A DNA stretch of 64,000 nucleotides from Homalodisca vitripennis. Lineage: Eukaryota > Arthropoda > Insecta > Hemiptera > Cicadellidae. Below are positions 1-13,000 of this stretch, piece by piece. The stretch is from the NCBI RefSeq assembly GCF_021130785.1, contig NW_025777608.1, positions 31,471 through 95,470 on the forward strand. The letters run 5' to 3'. The position numbers and the translations under genes are program-made. Within the stretch, counting starts at the first letter, position 1. Every line of letters starts with the position of its first letter. The notes under the pieces are model-generated. The model did not search any database. It had not been told where the DNA came from and saw only the letters and a list, made by a program, of their open reading frames with translations.

Positions 1-580
1 ACAACAAACTGTGTACGAATCATTTCAAAATTAAAGAGAAGAGAGTCGTGCAGGGATGCTTTCAGGGAGCTTGGTTTACTGACCTTGCCCTGCCTCTACA
101 TCTTCGAGGTGGCTGTGTTCTGTAAATCAAAGAGCACATTGGCTCAGGGAAGGAACATTCACCAGTATGAGACAAGAGGCAGGGACAACTATCGCAGTCA
201 ACCACATCGAACGGTGGCGTCTCATAATTTGCCATCGCAGGCTGGTGTTAGGTTGATTAATAGGCTCTCTGAGGATCTTAAAACATTGGCAGTAACAAAA
301 AATTTGAATCTCGTCTTCAATGCCTATTGGTGTCAGGTGCTTTTGACACGGTATGTGAGTTCATGGAAAGCCGCCCGTAAATAGACAATTAAAATGGAAA
401 CACGTTTTAACAGGATCCGATTAGCCATTGCATGTTTGTCTGGATAAGGAACTTTTTGTATGTATAATTGTGTGTGAATGAGTAGATAGGCTAATACATT
501 GGCTAATAGGCTACAGACTGCTTCTATACAGTATTGTATGCGCTGTTAAAAGGCAATAAAGACTGATTTGATTTGATTTG
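1..580 (+). mobile_element. 3' end of a Jockey/CR1-like LINE
   Basis: An open frame runs from the window edge to a stop at about 382-384. It shows the usual C-terminal tail of a non-LTR polymerase: LLTLPCLYIFEVAVF, then a YETRGRDNYR-like segment, then LPSQAGVRLINRLSEDLK. An AATAAA-type signal near 554 is followed by a short tandem tail (TGATT repeated three times, ending near 580), typical of LINE 3' termini. The 5' part lies outside the window. Confidence 0.75.
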
Positions 581-897
581 AAAAAGCACTTTATTCAATG
601 TTCGACAGTATGCCCTGTACAGAAACCCGGCAAATCTTGGTCCGAGAATGGTGGGGGATTTCCCCTCATTCGAGTATTTAGTTCGTTATACTCACGCTAG
701 GCGAGCTACTGTACAATCAGATGAACTTTATAGGCAAGTAGCACTTCTTGGTCCAGGATGTTACACGCTCTATACAGAGCCTCGTAACTTGCGGGTCCGG
801 ACCAACACGTTCAAGGCCCGGACCAGCATGAGGCGCGATGACCAACAAGGTACGCACGATTTACGCTCCTGGACCAGCAAGTGCTGAGGTTCCAAAC
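581..897. other. Intergenic, no gene recognised
   Basis: No coding signal with family similarity is visible. Short frames here have no recognisable motif. Confidence 0.5.
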
Positions 898-978
898 ATA
901 TATATATATATATATATAAAATATTATATCTTAATTTTCATTTTCTGTGTTGATGTTTTATATATATATATATATAAT

Positions 979-1030
<52 letters not shown>
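898..1030. repeat. Interrupted (TA)n microsatellite
   Basis: Three TA runs are separated by short unique pieces; the longest is about 979-1029. Reading frames through it (Tyr-Ile repeats) are artefacts. Confidence 0.9.
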
Positions 1031-1032
<2 letters not shown>

Positions 1033-1047
1033 AATATATATCAGGAG

Positions 1048-1275
1048 CTCCGATGACCAAATGGTCTAAGATATCAGACTTTGGATCTGAGTTAGACATA
1101 GCGCCGTCTCAAATCCTGTCTGTGATCGTAGTACTTTTTTTTCAGTACATCGATATGTACTGAATCAACTCTCCACCTTATTCTATTTGATAAGATCCTT
1201 GCACAGCCCAGTGGCCCATGTGGACGGGAAGAATAAGTCTTAAAAGAGGATCAGTTTCTCTTTCATAAAACAATT
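1048..1275 (+). mobile_element. tRNA-derived SINE, copy 1
   Basis: The head is tRNA-like: GATGACCAAATGGTCTAAG (box A region) and a degenerate box B, TCTCAAATCCTG, near 1107. A body shared with 4668-4906 and, in reverse, 17262-17420 includes a GCACAG.CC.GTGGCCCATG segment and a GAGATCAGTCTCT-like 3' part. The head resembles a Leu-type tRNA, but this is not a tRNA gene. Confidence 0.75.
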
Positions 1276-4149
1276 ATATAAATTAAAACATTAGACTGTT
1301 GTTATAGAGGGAACTGTTTTAAAATACTACATGGATCTTCCTATAAGGGCTATGAATCAAAAATTATTAAAAAGCAATACATGCATACATAGCATTACAA
1401 ATTACTATTTGTCATTTCTGGAATGTTAGATAAATGATTAGTAAGAACACCTTTTAGAAAGTTATTAGTACTTTTTCGGATGTGATGATATATAGCTTAG
1501 TAAATGTCTTTTTGTGCTATAGAATGTTAATGTTTTCAATGCTTGGAAACTGGGTTTAATATTTGAAAATTATAAAGTTTCTAAGTGTTCTAGGATTTTG
1601 CTTAAACTTTTTTATTGTTTTAATACCTTTTTATTGCAAATTTAAACCCCCTGTCTAGGAAAGAATACTGTATATTCAATATAAACTCAATTTGTAAATA
1701 TTTTAAGAATACGTTTGATATATTTTACAACAGAAACTTACCCATCACTTTGTTATTCTGTCTAAGTCTGTTGTGCACTGTATCATACAACAAATGCCTG
1801 CAACTAATGTTTTTAGTTCGCAAAACAAAAGTCACGTTCCCGTTATTTAACAGAAAATGTTGAGCACTCGATAAAATAGATGTACTTTTTAAGAATAGTA
1901 TGACAAAACTGCCAGGCCACCTGTGCTTCGCTTGCCACTCGCAACACAATAGTAGAGAAGCAATGAAATCACTCGAATTATGTACAGTATTTACCTCATT
2001 CCAATAGCAAACATTTGGTTTCTGTCATTCTGAGCCAATTAATGAACAAACTTACATTTTGGAATAAGATCCAGTTGCCGCAGGTACACAGTCGATCCCA
2101 AAAAAGGAATTTACACACTTATTTTGGTCCAAAATATGGTCCTACCATAGGATATGTATAAATATTGTATTAACCTGTCAACAAGTTTATAAATTCAACT
2201 TGTGTTTTAAGTTTGAGTTTTCAACTTTATTCTGTTCGGAATGTGTTAAACGCTAAATAGCAGGGTAACAATTATTTATTTATTTTTAAAATGCTACAAC
2301 ACCAATGAAAACGGTTTGGTACAGTACATGGTCATGTACAGTATGGTACCCAATTACATTGCAGCACTACTATATTATTTAAATGTATAGAGGAAATTCT
2401 TCAATTAGTTCTCCAATCACAGTCTACTTTACATCATTGAACAAAAAAAGTTTCAAAAAGTCGGGATTCAATTTAATATAGTGTAATTTATATAATAAAA
2501 ATAACAATAGGCTGAGCATTAGTGAAGCATATCACTCGTGAGACTAAAAAACTCATGTCTGTCTGTCTATCTATCCACACGACACTCTAAAACAAACTGA
2601 ACTATATACTTACAATTTTGCATGAATCTTAATTTGTATATGAGGAAAACTGAGTTAGATCATGGTACCAGTAAATCCATCGGATTTAGCTGAGCATTTT
2701 CCATGGTAGAATATTTTTAGGGATTAGTTTTACATTGGTATTATGGCAATCCTGATGGCAACAAGAAAATGCCAAATAAATAAATTTGTAAACAACTTAG
2801 TACACTCATTAGAGATTTTAACAAAACAAATTTTGAAAGGTTTAACCTACATGTCCTGACACATACAAAATCATATTATGCTGGTGACTTAATCTGTAGA
2901 CTGTTATTATTTAAACACTGATATGAAACCAAATTTAATGAAAAAAGTGTGAATGAGTCGTGTGGCAAAATACCTTGTTAAAGATTAAATTAGTAGAATT
3001 TGCATGACACTTTTTTGATAAACAATAATGACTTCTTTGAAGTTGCAGGTTCAACCAAGAGATTTGGCTGAGCATTGCTCAGTAAGCATATTGAAAATGT
3101 CAATTTGTAATGGCTATAAATAGAACATTGTGACATTTTGAATATTACACAAAAATAAAATTTTATATATGAATATTCTTGCAAGCAATAGTGAAGTAAA
3201 AAACATAGCAGGACCAATCTTAGAATAACAATACTCGATTATCATTATTAAAAGTGAAGGAAAATTTTTTGAATGATTTTTTATATAAGTAAAATAATTG
3301 TGCACATTTACTACAATATGTGATATAAAAATCAAGTAATGTATCATAAGTAATTAAATAAAAAAAGTAATTTGACGTTTAACTTGACCAATCAACAAAC
3401 AACACAAACAAAGCTGTGTTGGAATTCTTTGAGAATTACAAGAGCACGTAATTTTTGTGCCGACAAAATAAATTTATATATTTTAATAAGTGGACAGTAT
3501 GAAGCTGTAGTAAGGTATTAAAAATTAAATTGCACTGATTGGACATACAATTTGAGCCAAACTTAGAAATATATAGCTGTTTTATAACCCCTATAACTAA
3601 ATATTCTTATTACATTTTACTTTAATAACAGTATAATATTATTACATTTCTAAATAAGAAATCATCACAGAAATCACTCAAATTGTATTTTTATTCATAA
3701 AAATTCATAAAAAAAAATAACAATCAACTAATTATGTGCGATTGGTGGCTCAGATAATACTATAGTATCTTTTAATGTGATGCTGGTGCACGGGATATCT
3801 CAATAGGGTGGAGTTCCCAAATATTAGGTTGAGTTTCTTGTGCTAGTGAACAATATTTATGTATTGTGAACAAACGATTAGAACCACCGGGCTACCAGAT
3901 TTATTACTTTCTACCTTTCTATATATAAGTCACGTATAAAAAAGGCCTTAGAACGTCGATTCTAAGTACTAAGCTGCTTGTACAATGTTCAATAAATTGT
4001 ATGTACGTACTAAATTGTAAAAATATTGTTTTAGTTACATTACAACTTTTTGTTTTACATGGACCTGGATTTACATATGGCCTTAAAGGGCTATAGCCCA
4101 GGGTAACAGTTTTTAGATCAGTTAAAGCGCTTGCTTTAGTCATTATTTT
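1276..4149. other. AT-rich intergenic region
   Basis: No exon, conserved domain or bounded repeat was recognised. Two related short segments (about 2670-2705 and 3050-3085, both with TTTGGCTGAGCATT-like cores) may be scraps of one old repeat. Confidence 0.45.
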
Positions 4150-5640
4150 TATTGGATGCTGCTAAACTCCAAATCAACTTGATTGCTCAGTCACTCAAGT
4201 ACCTCATTAACAACTCTAACATTGATTAAAATCTCATTAACAACATTAAGCCAGTAAAACTTCAGGTGATATTAAAATGTATGCTAAAATATTTTTTCCA
4301 GCTATTTTAAAAGTCTAGTTGTACTATCATACAGTGCACCATAATACCACATAAAAGGTGGCCGTTATGTTGTCACTTGATATTCCACTGCAAATTTTGG
4401 TGCATAATATAGCATAAAAAGAGGAGTTCCACAGGGATCTGTCCTGGGACCTGTTTTATTCTTTCTCTTCACCTTAGATAGTTCAAAATATCACTACTTA
4501 CCACCAGTAATACAGCTGAAAACATGGAGATCGCAGCCTATCCAGTATATCCTTATCAAATCCTGGGAAATATGTTTATTAATACATTTTCTCATTGATT
4601 CTAATCAGACCAGACGTGACTGCAGGCTATCTGTGTATTTAATTAAAAGTTTTAGTATAACAATTCAATCAGGAAGTGCCGATGGCGAACGGTGTAAGAC
4701 GTTAGACTTCAGGAGATATAGATGGCGCAGGTTTAAATCCTGTTTGTGACCTTTGCACTTTTTATCAGTACCATTAAACTTGTCCTGTATTGACCTCCCT
4801 ATTATTAGGCTTGATAAAACCCTCGCACAGGCCAGGGGCCCATGAGGACGGGCTGAATAGGGCTTAAAACGAGATCGGCCTCTCCTTTTAAAAGAAAATT
4901 ACTCGAGTATGTGGAGCTGAGAACTTGCATGCAGACAAGTCCTTTTCCATTTAAGAAGACATTTTAACAATCACTTTCAAACGGTGTATTTTGATCTAAG
5001 AAGATCCTAAAACACTGTGTATCCGCCCAATTCTAAGGTGAAACCTATAACCAAACAATCCCTGGACGGAAAGTAGAAATATATCAAAATTTAAATTGGA
5101 AGTTACATATTACAGAATTGTAAAATGAAATAATAACAAGTATTCGTCTCTTATATTTTCTCCGAATGTGTCTTCAAAGGATTCTAAAAACTTTTTATTT
5201 TGCTCTAGTTAATAGTAGATTAGAGTATGGTTTGCATGTTGGAGAGGAACTTATATTACCAATTTAAGACCACTTATTACTTTGTAGTAAGCATAATTCT
5301 GAAGAAAAGCAGACGATTCGTCTCTTCCAAGTTTTCTCCAGCTAAGAATATTACCATTGAGGTCACTTTTTATATTTAAAACCGTATTTAATAATGGAAA
5401 ATGTAAATATAATGGAATTTTGTATACAGCGAATTTAAGAAGCTCTTGTAATGTTTTGTTCCGAAACCTAATTAAACCTTTTATACTATAACATTTAACT
5501 TCTTAGCACCATTGCTACTTAATAAACTTAATGATGATATTAAATTACAAACAAACTATAGATTATTTGTTAAACTAGTCAAGGTGTGGTTGCTAACTCA
5601 GGGGTATCCTGAAACATTATTGTGTGATGTGCGTTGACAA
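4150..5640 (+). mobile_element. Decayed Jockey/CR1-like LINE fragment
   Basis: At about 4420 the plus strand encodes RGVPQGSVLGPVLF, the RT motif upstream of the catalytic block. From about 5180 to 5640 there is a damaged C-terminal region (RLEYGLHVGEE, then KFSPAKNITIEVTFYI, KCKYNGILYTAN, and GYPETLLCDV near the end). Frameshifts and stops are frequent. A SINE splits it at 4668-4906. The part 4150-4540 recurs inverted at about 14636-15020. Confidence 0.65.
4668..4906 (+). mobile_element. tRNA-derived SINE, copy 2
   Basis: Same family as 1048-1275. The box B-like GGTTTAAATCCTG lies near 4731, followed by the shared body (TATCAGTACCATTAAACTTG) and the 3' segment GAGATCGGCCTCTCC. It is inserted into a dead LINE, so it is younger than that LINE. 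Confidence 0.75.
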
Positions 5641-6600
5641 TACACAAATATAGTGACATAATAAGTTTTAGTTTTAAGGAAAGACTTTCGAGATTGGGCA
5701 ACAATTACATTTGTACATATAAGTTTATGTATTCCTGTGTATGTATATGTATATGCACGTATGGTATACATGTACCGGTATTTATTATGTACATGTATAA
5801 TTTGTTGATTTAGGTGTTTTATTATGAACAGAAAGTGTTTTGTTTTTTATGTTATATTTAGGTATTTGTAAATAAGTCTTATTTTAGTAAGTTCTAGTTT
5901 TTTGTTTGCTTGGTTTAGTGTATTTAATTAATTCAGTTTGTAGGTAGTAGTACATCGGCATGTATCAGGTTTGGCATGAAAGCACATCTTTTGTTTTTTA
6001 GTTGTTATATCTCAGTAGAGTTGTTAATTACAGACTAATGCTCCAGAACTTATTTTATTTTGTAATAGTTATAATCATTATAATGGGACCCCTAGTTGGG
6101 CTAGTTAGTAGCCTTAGGGGCACTATTATTTTCCTGTTGAGGTCAGCCTGGATCTTAGAATAAGTCTAATTTCATTACTTTATATTTTAAAACGAATTAG
6201 GAAAAAAGTCGAATATGAAATCATTTTGTTTTGTAATGTATAACTTCATGCAGAACATATAGATATTAATTAATTATTATTATATTCAGACAGAAGAATG
6301 TTTAAGCTTTTTAGTAACTTTACCAATGATAGATGGAGACGCAGATAAAAAAAATATATTGTGTGTATTACTCCTTATAAGTATTAGGTACTGTACTTAA
6401 ATAATATAATTAAACTATTTCAAAATTTAATCAAAGATGTAATGCAATTTACGTCTGTTTACTTCTTTGTAACCTACAGCTTTGACTATCTTATGGTTAT
6501 AGCCTATATTATCAGGGGATTGTACAACTATTTTCATGTATGTGACAAGTGCAAAGAGAAGTTATTATAAGCTGCGAGTTCGCTTCGGGTAATTTTCAAA
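5641..6600. other. AT-rich region upstream of UBL7
   Basis: Probably LINE 3'-UTR remains at the left, then unremarkable AT-rich DNA. No gene seen. Confidence 0.4.
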
Positions 6601-6609
6601 AAAAAAGTC

Positions 6610-6910
6610 TGAGAGCACAAAAAGTGACAAGTTGATGTTGATCAGTTGATCAGTCAGTCTTGGTCTTGTCTTGCTTGTTGTTGTTTGTGTTAGTAAACTT
6701 GTGAAATTGCGTCTGTCATGATATTAATATAATTTGTTTCTGTATTACGATTGATTGATTAGTTGATGTAACTATTTTCAAGTAATTGATCTGCAAATTG
6801 TTGAGTAATTAAACTGATTAATAGACTTAGACACAGAGCCCTATTGTGTATTTTGTGAAGAAGTTGAGTTTTCTTTGATATCTGACTTATTCCCATAGGC
6901 TAATTCTAAC
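6610..6910 (+). promoter_or_regulatory. Putative UBL7 5' leader / promoter-proximal region
   Basis: An arthropod-type initiator-like TCAGTC occurs at about 6652. A pyrimidine-rich tract ends in CCCATAG at about 6898, a good 3' splice site 12 bases before the start codon, so a noncoding first exon upstream is likely. This is inference from sequence signals only; no transcript is available. Confidence 0.3.
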
Positions 6911-7052
6911 ATGACAAGTCTTGTATTAGGAATGAGATTATCTTTATTTGATTTTCAGAGAGTTAAAGTAGATGATGTAGATCTTCATACAAAAGTGGAA
7001 CACTTCAAAGTAGAAGTTTCAAAAAAAGCAAATGTACCAAAAGAAAGTTTAG
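6911..7052 (+). CDS. UBL7: UBL7 coding exon 1
   Basis: Encodes residues 1-47 plus one base of codon 48. The donor is GGTATG-like. It begins the ubiquitin-like domain (DLHTKVEHFKVEVSKKANVP). Intron 1 (7053-12537) is 5.5 kb and full of mobile elements. Confidence 0.85.
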
Positions 7053-10000
7053 GTATGATTTTGATATTAATATTAATAGCTAGTTATACTTTAATTTATT
7101 GAAATAATCTATGGTACCAGTAAGATTAAACGCCGGGGCGGCAAATCACGAATTTGACGTTACCAACGTATTCTGCTCACCCTCCTGAACAAAAAATATA
7201 TATAGTACTATGGGGTGCAAATGACAAATAACATGATTTTAGGGGGTATATTGATAAGTGGTAAAGTTTCTAATGTTTTAATGTTCAGTTTGTGTGCTGT
7301 GTCTGGATAATCTGTTTACTTGAATATTATCTGCGGCCGGGACTGATAGCAGCCTGATAGCATACCTGTTATCTGAGTTGTCCGGGGCATAGGTCAGTTC
7401 TACACAAGATGATTGAGTGAGTGAGTTTACAATGATGAATCAACCATCCACTAGTTCAACCAACCCTAGTGAATTGTGTGTGTCGGAGTGTTTCGTAGGG
7501 CACGTAAAGAGCTTACGTTTTAACCGAAACGAAATTATCTCTTTTTTAATAGAACAGGGCATTTTTAAAAATGAGTGTATTTGTTCGTCGTGCGGTCGAG
7601 TGGTGTTTTTAAACCGGGAGAGACTGTGTCGTTTCGTTGTGATAGACCACTTTTTTGTTGCTGCTGTTTAGCTATATCCGCCAACACACTAATGGTAAGT
7701 GTTCTCTGTTAATATCCATCTATATATTTGAGTTTTTAATGATTTATTTAGTTTTTAAACTTTACATAATTGCCTTTTCATTACATTTCAATTTATATTT
7801 TTGATCAGCCCCTCTAGAATTTTATATTTTACTGATAGGTACTATCTCGAGGGATGTTTTTCTTTTATTGACATCAGCGCGGGGCAGCACCGAAGGTGCT
7901 GCCGAAGCCCGCGCTGATGGCCGGAGGCACTCGTAATTAATTTTTTTCTCGAAATTAAGAAAAACATTATTAATTTTGATCAAAATTCTGCTCATTTCTG
8001 TAATTTCTCATTTACGTTTGCAAAGATGGCGGCGCAACCGATGACGTCATCACGAGGTTCAATCATTGGCCACAAAAGGTCACGTGACGCTAGACGTGGA
8101 TGTAGAACATGGAGATATTACTGGAAAGTTATTTAATTTTTTATTTTCTAGAACTTCGTTATTTCTCATTTCCACCCCATCAAACCTTATACTTTTTTTT
8201 ATATAGGACGATTCCAATAAGTTAAGAACGCAAAACTCGTATTTTTCCGCCCCGGCGGTTAATATGATAATTACCTAATCTATAAACAAAAAGTAGCATA
8301 GCCTTAGGTTTATGGTAGCAAATTAATGGGCACTTTAGCTAAATCTTTGGTGAATCATTGCTGGACATCTAGGCTAGATAAATATAAAATTAATGTCTGG
8401 TGTGGCAAAATACAAGTTTTATGTTATTGGTAATTATCATATAAACGGCCGGAGCGGCAAAATACGAGTTTTGCGTTATTAACTTATTGGAATCGTCCTA
8501 TAGAACAAAAAAATATAAGGTTTGATGGGGTGGCAATGAGAAATAACGAAGTTCTAGAACATAAAAAATGGAACAACTGTTCACGTGCGGAGTAATATTT
8601 CCATGTTGTACATCGACGTCGAGCGTCACGTGACCTTTTGTGACCATGATTCAACCTCGTGATGACGTCATCGGATGGGTCGCCATCTTTGCAAACGTAA
8701 ATGAAAAATAATACTGAAATGAGCAGAATTTTGATCAAAATAAACAATGTTTTTCTTAATTTCGAGCAACAAATTAATTACTTGTTATCGAAATGAGACG
8801 AGTGCCTCCGGCCATCAGCGCGGGCTTCTGCATCACCTTCGGTGCTGCCCCGCGCTGATGTCAATTAAAGAAAAACATCCCTCGAGATAGTACCTATCAG
8901 TAAAATATAAAATTCTAGAGGGGCTGATCAGAAATATAAATTGAAATGTAATGCAAAGGCAATTATGTAAAGTTGAAAAACTTAAACTCAAATACAAATA
9001 TATAGATGGATATTAACAGAGAACACTTACCATTAGTGTGTTGGTGGATACAGCTGAGCAGCAGCAACAAAAAAGTGGATTTTTAAAAACTGCAACATTT
9101 AAAACTTCTTTTCTTACTAATTTTTCTAATTTTCCTATCGGAACGAAACAACAAAGTCTCCCGGTTTAAAAACAACACGCGACCGCACGACGAACAAATA
9201 CACTCATTATTAAAAATTCCATGTTCAATTAAATAGGAAATAATTTCGTTTCGGTTAAAACGTAAACTCTTTACGTGCCCTACTAAACACTCCGGGACGA
9301 CACACACAATTCACTAGGGTTGGTCGAACTAGTGGATGGTTGATTCATGATTGTAACGCACTCACTCAATCCAATCTACTGAACATGATATCTTGTGAAG
9401 CACTGACTCTGCCCCGGAGAACTCAGATAACAGATACGTTATCAGGCTGCTATCAGTCCCGGCCGCAGATAATATTCAAGTAAACAGATTATCCAGACAC
9501 AGCACACAAACTGAACATTAAAACATTAGAAACTTAATATAAATATACCCCCTAAAATCATGTTATTTGTCATTTGCACCCCCTAGTACTATATATATTT
9601 TTTGTTCAGGAGGGTGAGCAGAATACGTTGATAACGTCAAATTCGTGATTTGCCGCTCCGGCCTTTTATCTTATAGCTACCATGTTATTAACCTTCCTCT
9701 GGAACAAGTAATGTAAGGTTTGCAAATGACAAATAACATAATTTCTGGTAATTCCAAAATCCTCACGGGACTGTTTCCCTTTTTCTATGATCATGGGCTT
9801 GCTCATAGGTTTTCCTTCAGACCTTTTAGCAGAAAACCGCTGGAACAAAATTTCATATAGGCCTAGCCTAACTTAGACTTTTTAAGTTTGTCGAGACTGA
9901 ATGTCTTTTACACTAGTGGATAAGCAAATTTTATAAGTTTATTCTTTTATATGCTATATATAGTGGAAGAAGCTATATTATATTCTTCCATTATCTTATT

Positions 10001-13000
10001 CCTATTCTCACCTTTTTCTAAACGTTATATGATGTCAAGCTTTTGTTGAATAATATCATAGTAAGTTAGTTGCAATAAATCAAACAAACCAAAACTATTG
10101 TGCAGTTTTCTACTATTCGTGTACACTGTACACCACTAGCACACAATCAACAAGCTGGGCTACAGTATAATAAGCTGCCACCAACACAATTGGATTATGA
10201 TTATCAATTTTAAATATCGATACTATCGAATACGACATTAGATATTCATAAAATAATCATTGCCAACTGTCTTTATTTAGACTAGTGACGTCATTACCAG
10301 CTGTTGGCAGTGACATCATTATCAGCTGTTGTTGTTTTGTTTATGTAGAAGTAGGCTAGTACAACAGGCACAATGGCGATGAATATGCAGATATTGGCTC
10401 AAAATAATTTTATAAACACTGAGCAATGTTTTAAATAGTAACAAGATAATGACCTTTCTCCTTTAAATCCAACTTGTCCAGTTTGTATTGATGAGTTGAA
10501 AACTAGAATTAAAGGTGTAAATCACAAGAAATGTAAGAATAAACATCACTTATCTAAACACAATCTTGAGAAGACTTTTTGGATAATCTAATTTTGTTAT
10601 TGTGAATATAATGAAAAATGTTATACTATTATAGTTGAAATAAAAATAAACTATGACTTTTATTTAATAATGAATGTACTTTTGACGGCATGAGTACCTG
10701 TAGAAATGCCATTTCAGATTGGTCAAAGTAATCGTAAGTACTAAGCTGCTCAAACATCGTTTTAAAAGTATAGTTTATGCAACCATATACTTTTAAAAAA
10801 CTTTTTTTAATGCAACATACTTTTCCAAGATTGATGCCGGACCGTTGAAAGTGCCATTTATTATCGAGTGGCGGACTAGTGGGCTTTTACCGTACTTTAG
10901 TATAATTTGGATGTCTCTGCCCCTTTCTACTATTTTATATTGGGCTATAAGTAGGTAAATACATACATACATATTATAAATAGAATTTAAGTTAAACTTA
11001 ACATTTAAAAGCGCTCATGTGATCTTACCTTGAATTTACATATTATCTTGAAGGATGTTTTTCTTTTTTTTGCCAGAAGTGCTTGCCAAAGCCTGCACTG
11101 ATGGCCAGGGGCATTTCTGATTAGTACTTTCCTGACCTCTGATCACATCCCAGATCATTCAACTTTTCCAACATCAGATTATGTTGGACATGCCCTTTTT
11201 TGGTTTTTTTTTATATTGTTATTGGTTATTTTTAAAATCTCATTTTAACCCTTCCCGGGTCAATGATTGTTATATACGCCTAACTTAACATTTCCCGGGG
11301 GTCATATGCTTATATTTACGCATACACTTATTTTGGCCAAGCGTCAAATGCGTCTATATACGCATAATCATGTTCATGAATATCCTTATTGTTTGCAGTT
11401 GTCAGCTATTCCAGCTAATCGGGAACATAATATAAGTAGTTTGGCGGCAGTATGGTTGGTGGGGGTGCCGGAGTTGCTTGAGCTGCTTGGGTGGGGGGGG
11501 AGGACCTTTAGCGGCAACTGAATGAAGGTCATTGTCGGTTGCTTCTTTGTTTACTGAGTCGCTCTCCACTCGGCGTACTGAACTGAAGTTGTTAGGTTGT
11601 TTCATACTCGATCATACCTATTGAATTGATGGAGGTGAAATTTATAATGTACGTTGCCTTGGAATAAGTCATGAATATTTTATTCCTACATCCCACCCAG
11701 TTGTACTCTAAAAAGTAATTTTGCAATCAGTTCTGTAGTTATTGAGTGAAGTAGTTTTGTGGCAGTAAGGTGGGGGAAGGGTGTGCCGGAATAGCTCGGG
11801 CTGCTTGGTGGGGGAGGGGTTTTATCGGCAAGTCAAGGTCATTGTCGGCTGCCTGCCTCTTTGTTTCTCAGTCGCTCTGCACCTTGCGCACCACGGCTAG
11901 ACGGAAAACTTCATCTCATTGGAAGAGACGCAAAGGGTCATCATTGCCATGTCTGCTATAAAAAATATCTGCGAAAAGAAACGATCTATTTTTGTAAAAC
12001 GTGTGTCAACAATCCGTTCCTTCACCCAGATAGCTGTTTCGAAGCTTATCATAACATGGAGGACTATGTGAATGGACAGTGATCAATCTCCTTTGTTATA
12101 TGATTAGTTTTTACTTTATTTGTTTTGTATGTTAACCCTAATCATGTAATACATACTTATTTTTAATCATAAAATGTTTTTATTACGCTAAACCTAAACA
12201 TCAATTATATTTATATACGCATGTCAATTCGTGGAAGGATCAATGACGCTTATATACGCATACTGGTCTATCACACAAAAAAGGTGGGAAAAATTATTTA
12301 TGTGTAGATTTCCATTTTTCCATGACAGGTAAGCAATTTAAAATCAAATTGAGTAGTTTTTGTCAAACAAAATTTTTTTACCCCAACAGATGAATAATAT
12401 GCAATCTAAGGCTACAGTAAGTTGACCCTGGAAGGGTTAACATCTATGTATTTTATATTACTTATATCTAATTAATATAATTTTAAACTATTTCATGATT
12501 TAACTAAACAACAAATTTATGTACTTTCAAATTTCAGAATTGGTTTACTGTGGTAATATCCTTGATGATGACTCTACTTTGAACGCGTGTGGGATAAAAT
12601 CTGGAGTCATGATTCATGTACTGAAGAAAAAAGCCAAAGGTAAACTAACTATGATTGTTGCTTAAACATACGAGGAGCGACAATAGTAATGAGACTGATA
12701 TGAAAAAAAATTGTGCTTATCGTTATAGTCAAGTTTAGTGTTGTCGCCTTCAAAGTAGTTCCCTCCTGATTGCACACACTTTTTCCAGCGCTTCTGCCAT
12801 TGATGATAACATTTCTGGAACTCATCTTCTGTAATATCCTACAAGACCCTCGTCACAGCTTTTTGGACATCTTGTTTTGTTTGAAAATGGTGTCCCTTCA
12901 CCGCCATATTGACTCTTGAAATATAAAAAAGTCGCACGAGCAATATCTGGTGAATAAGGCTGTGGTAGTACTGAAATTTGTTTTGAGGTTTAAAATTGCA

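Larger units (their letters stand above)
7130..8258 (+). mobile_element. GC-ended TIR element, inverted pair copy 1
   Basis: Bounded by TTAA on both sides (7126-7129 and 8259-8262). Terminal inverted repeats are CGCCGGGGCGG outside and CCGCCCCGGCGG inside, extending with mismatches for about 35 bp. The TTAA target suggests a piggyBac- or Kolobok-type transposase, but no full transposase is present. It contains a short zinc-ribbon-like frame and a conserved GC-rich hairpin. A second copy lies inverted at 8446-9663. Both are in UBL7 intron 1. Confidence 0.75.

Noticed and set aside
838..1056. Frame rich in Tyr-Ile repeats
   Set aside because: Translation of a TA microsatellite.
1048..1120. Possible tRNA gene
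   Set aside because: Box A and B remain, but the cloverleaf is poor and the segment is the head of a repeated SINE.
7872..7919. Rho-independent terminator
   Set aside because: Eukaryotic context; the hairpin is part of a repeated mobile module.
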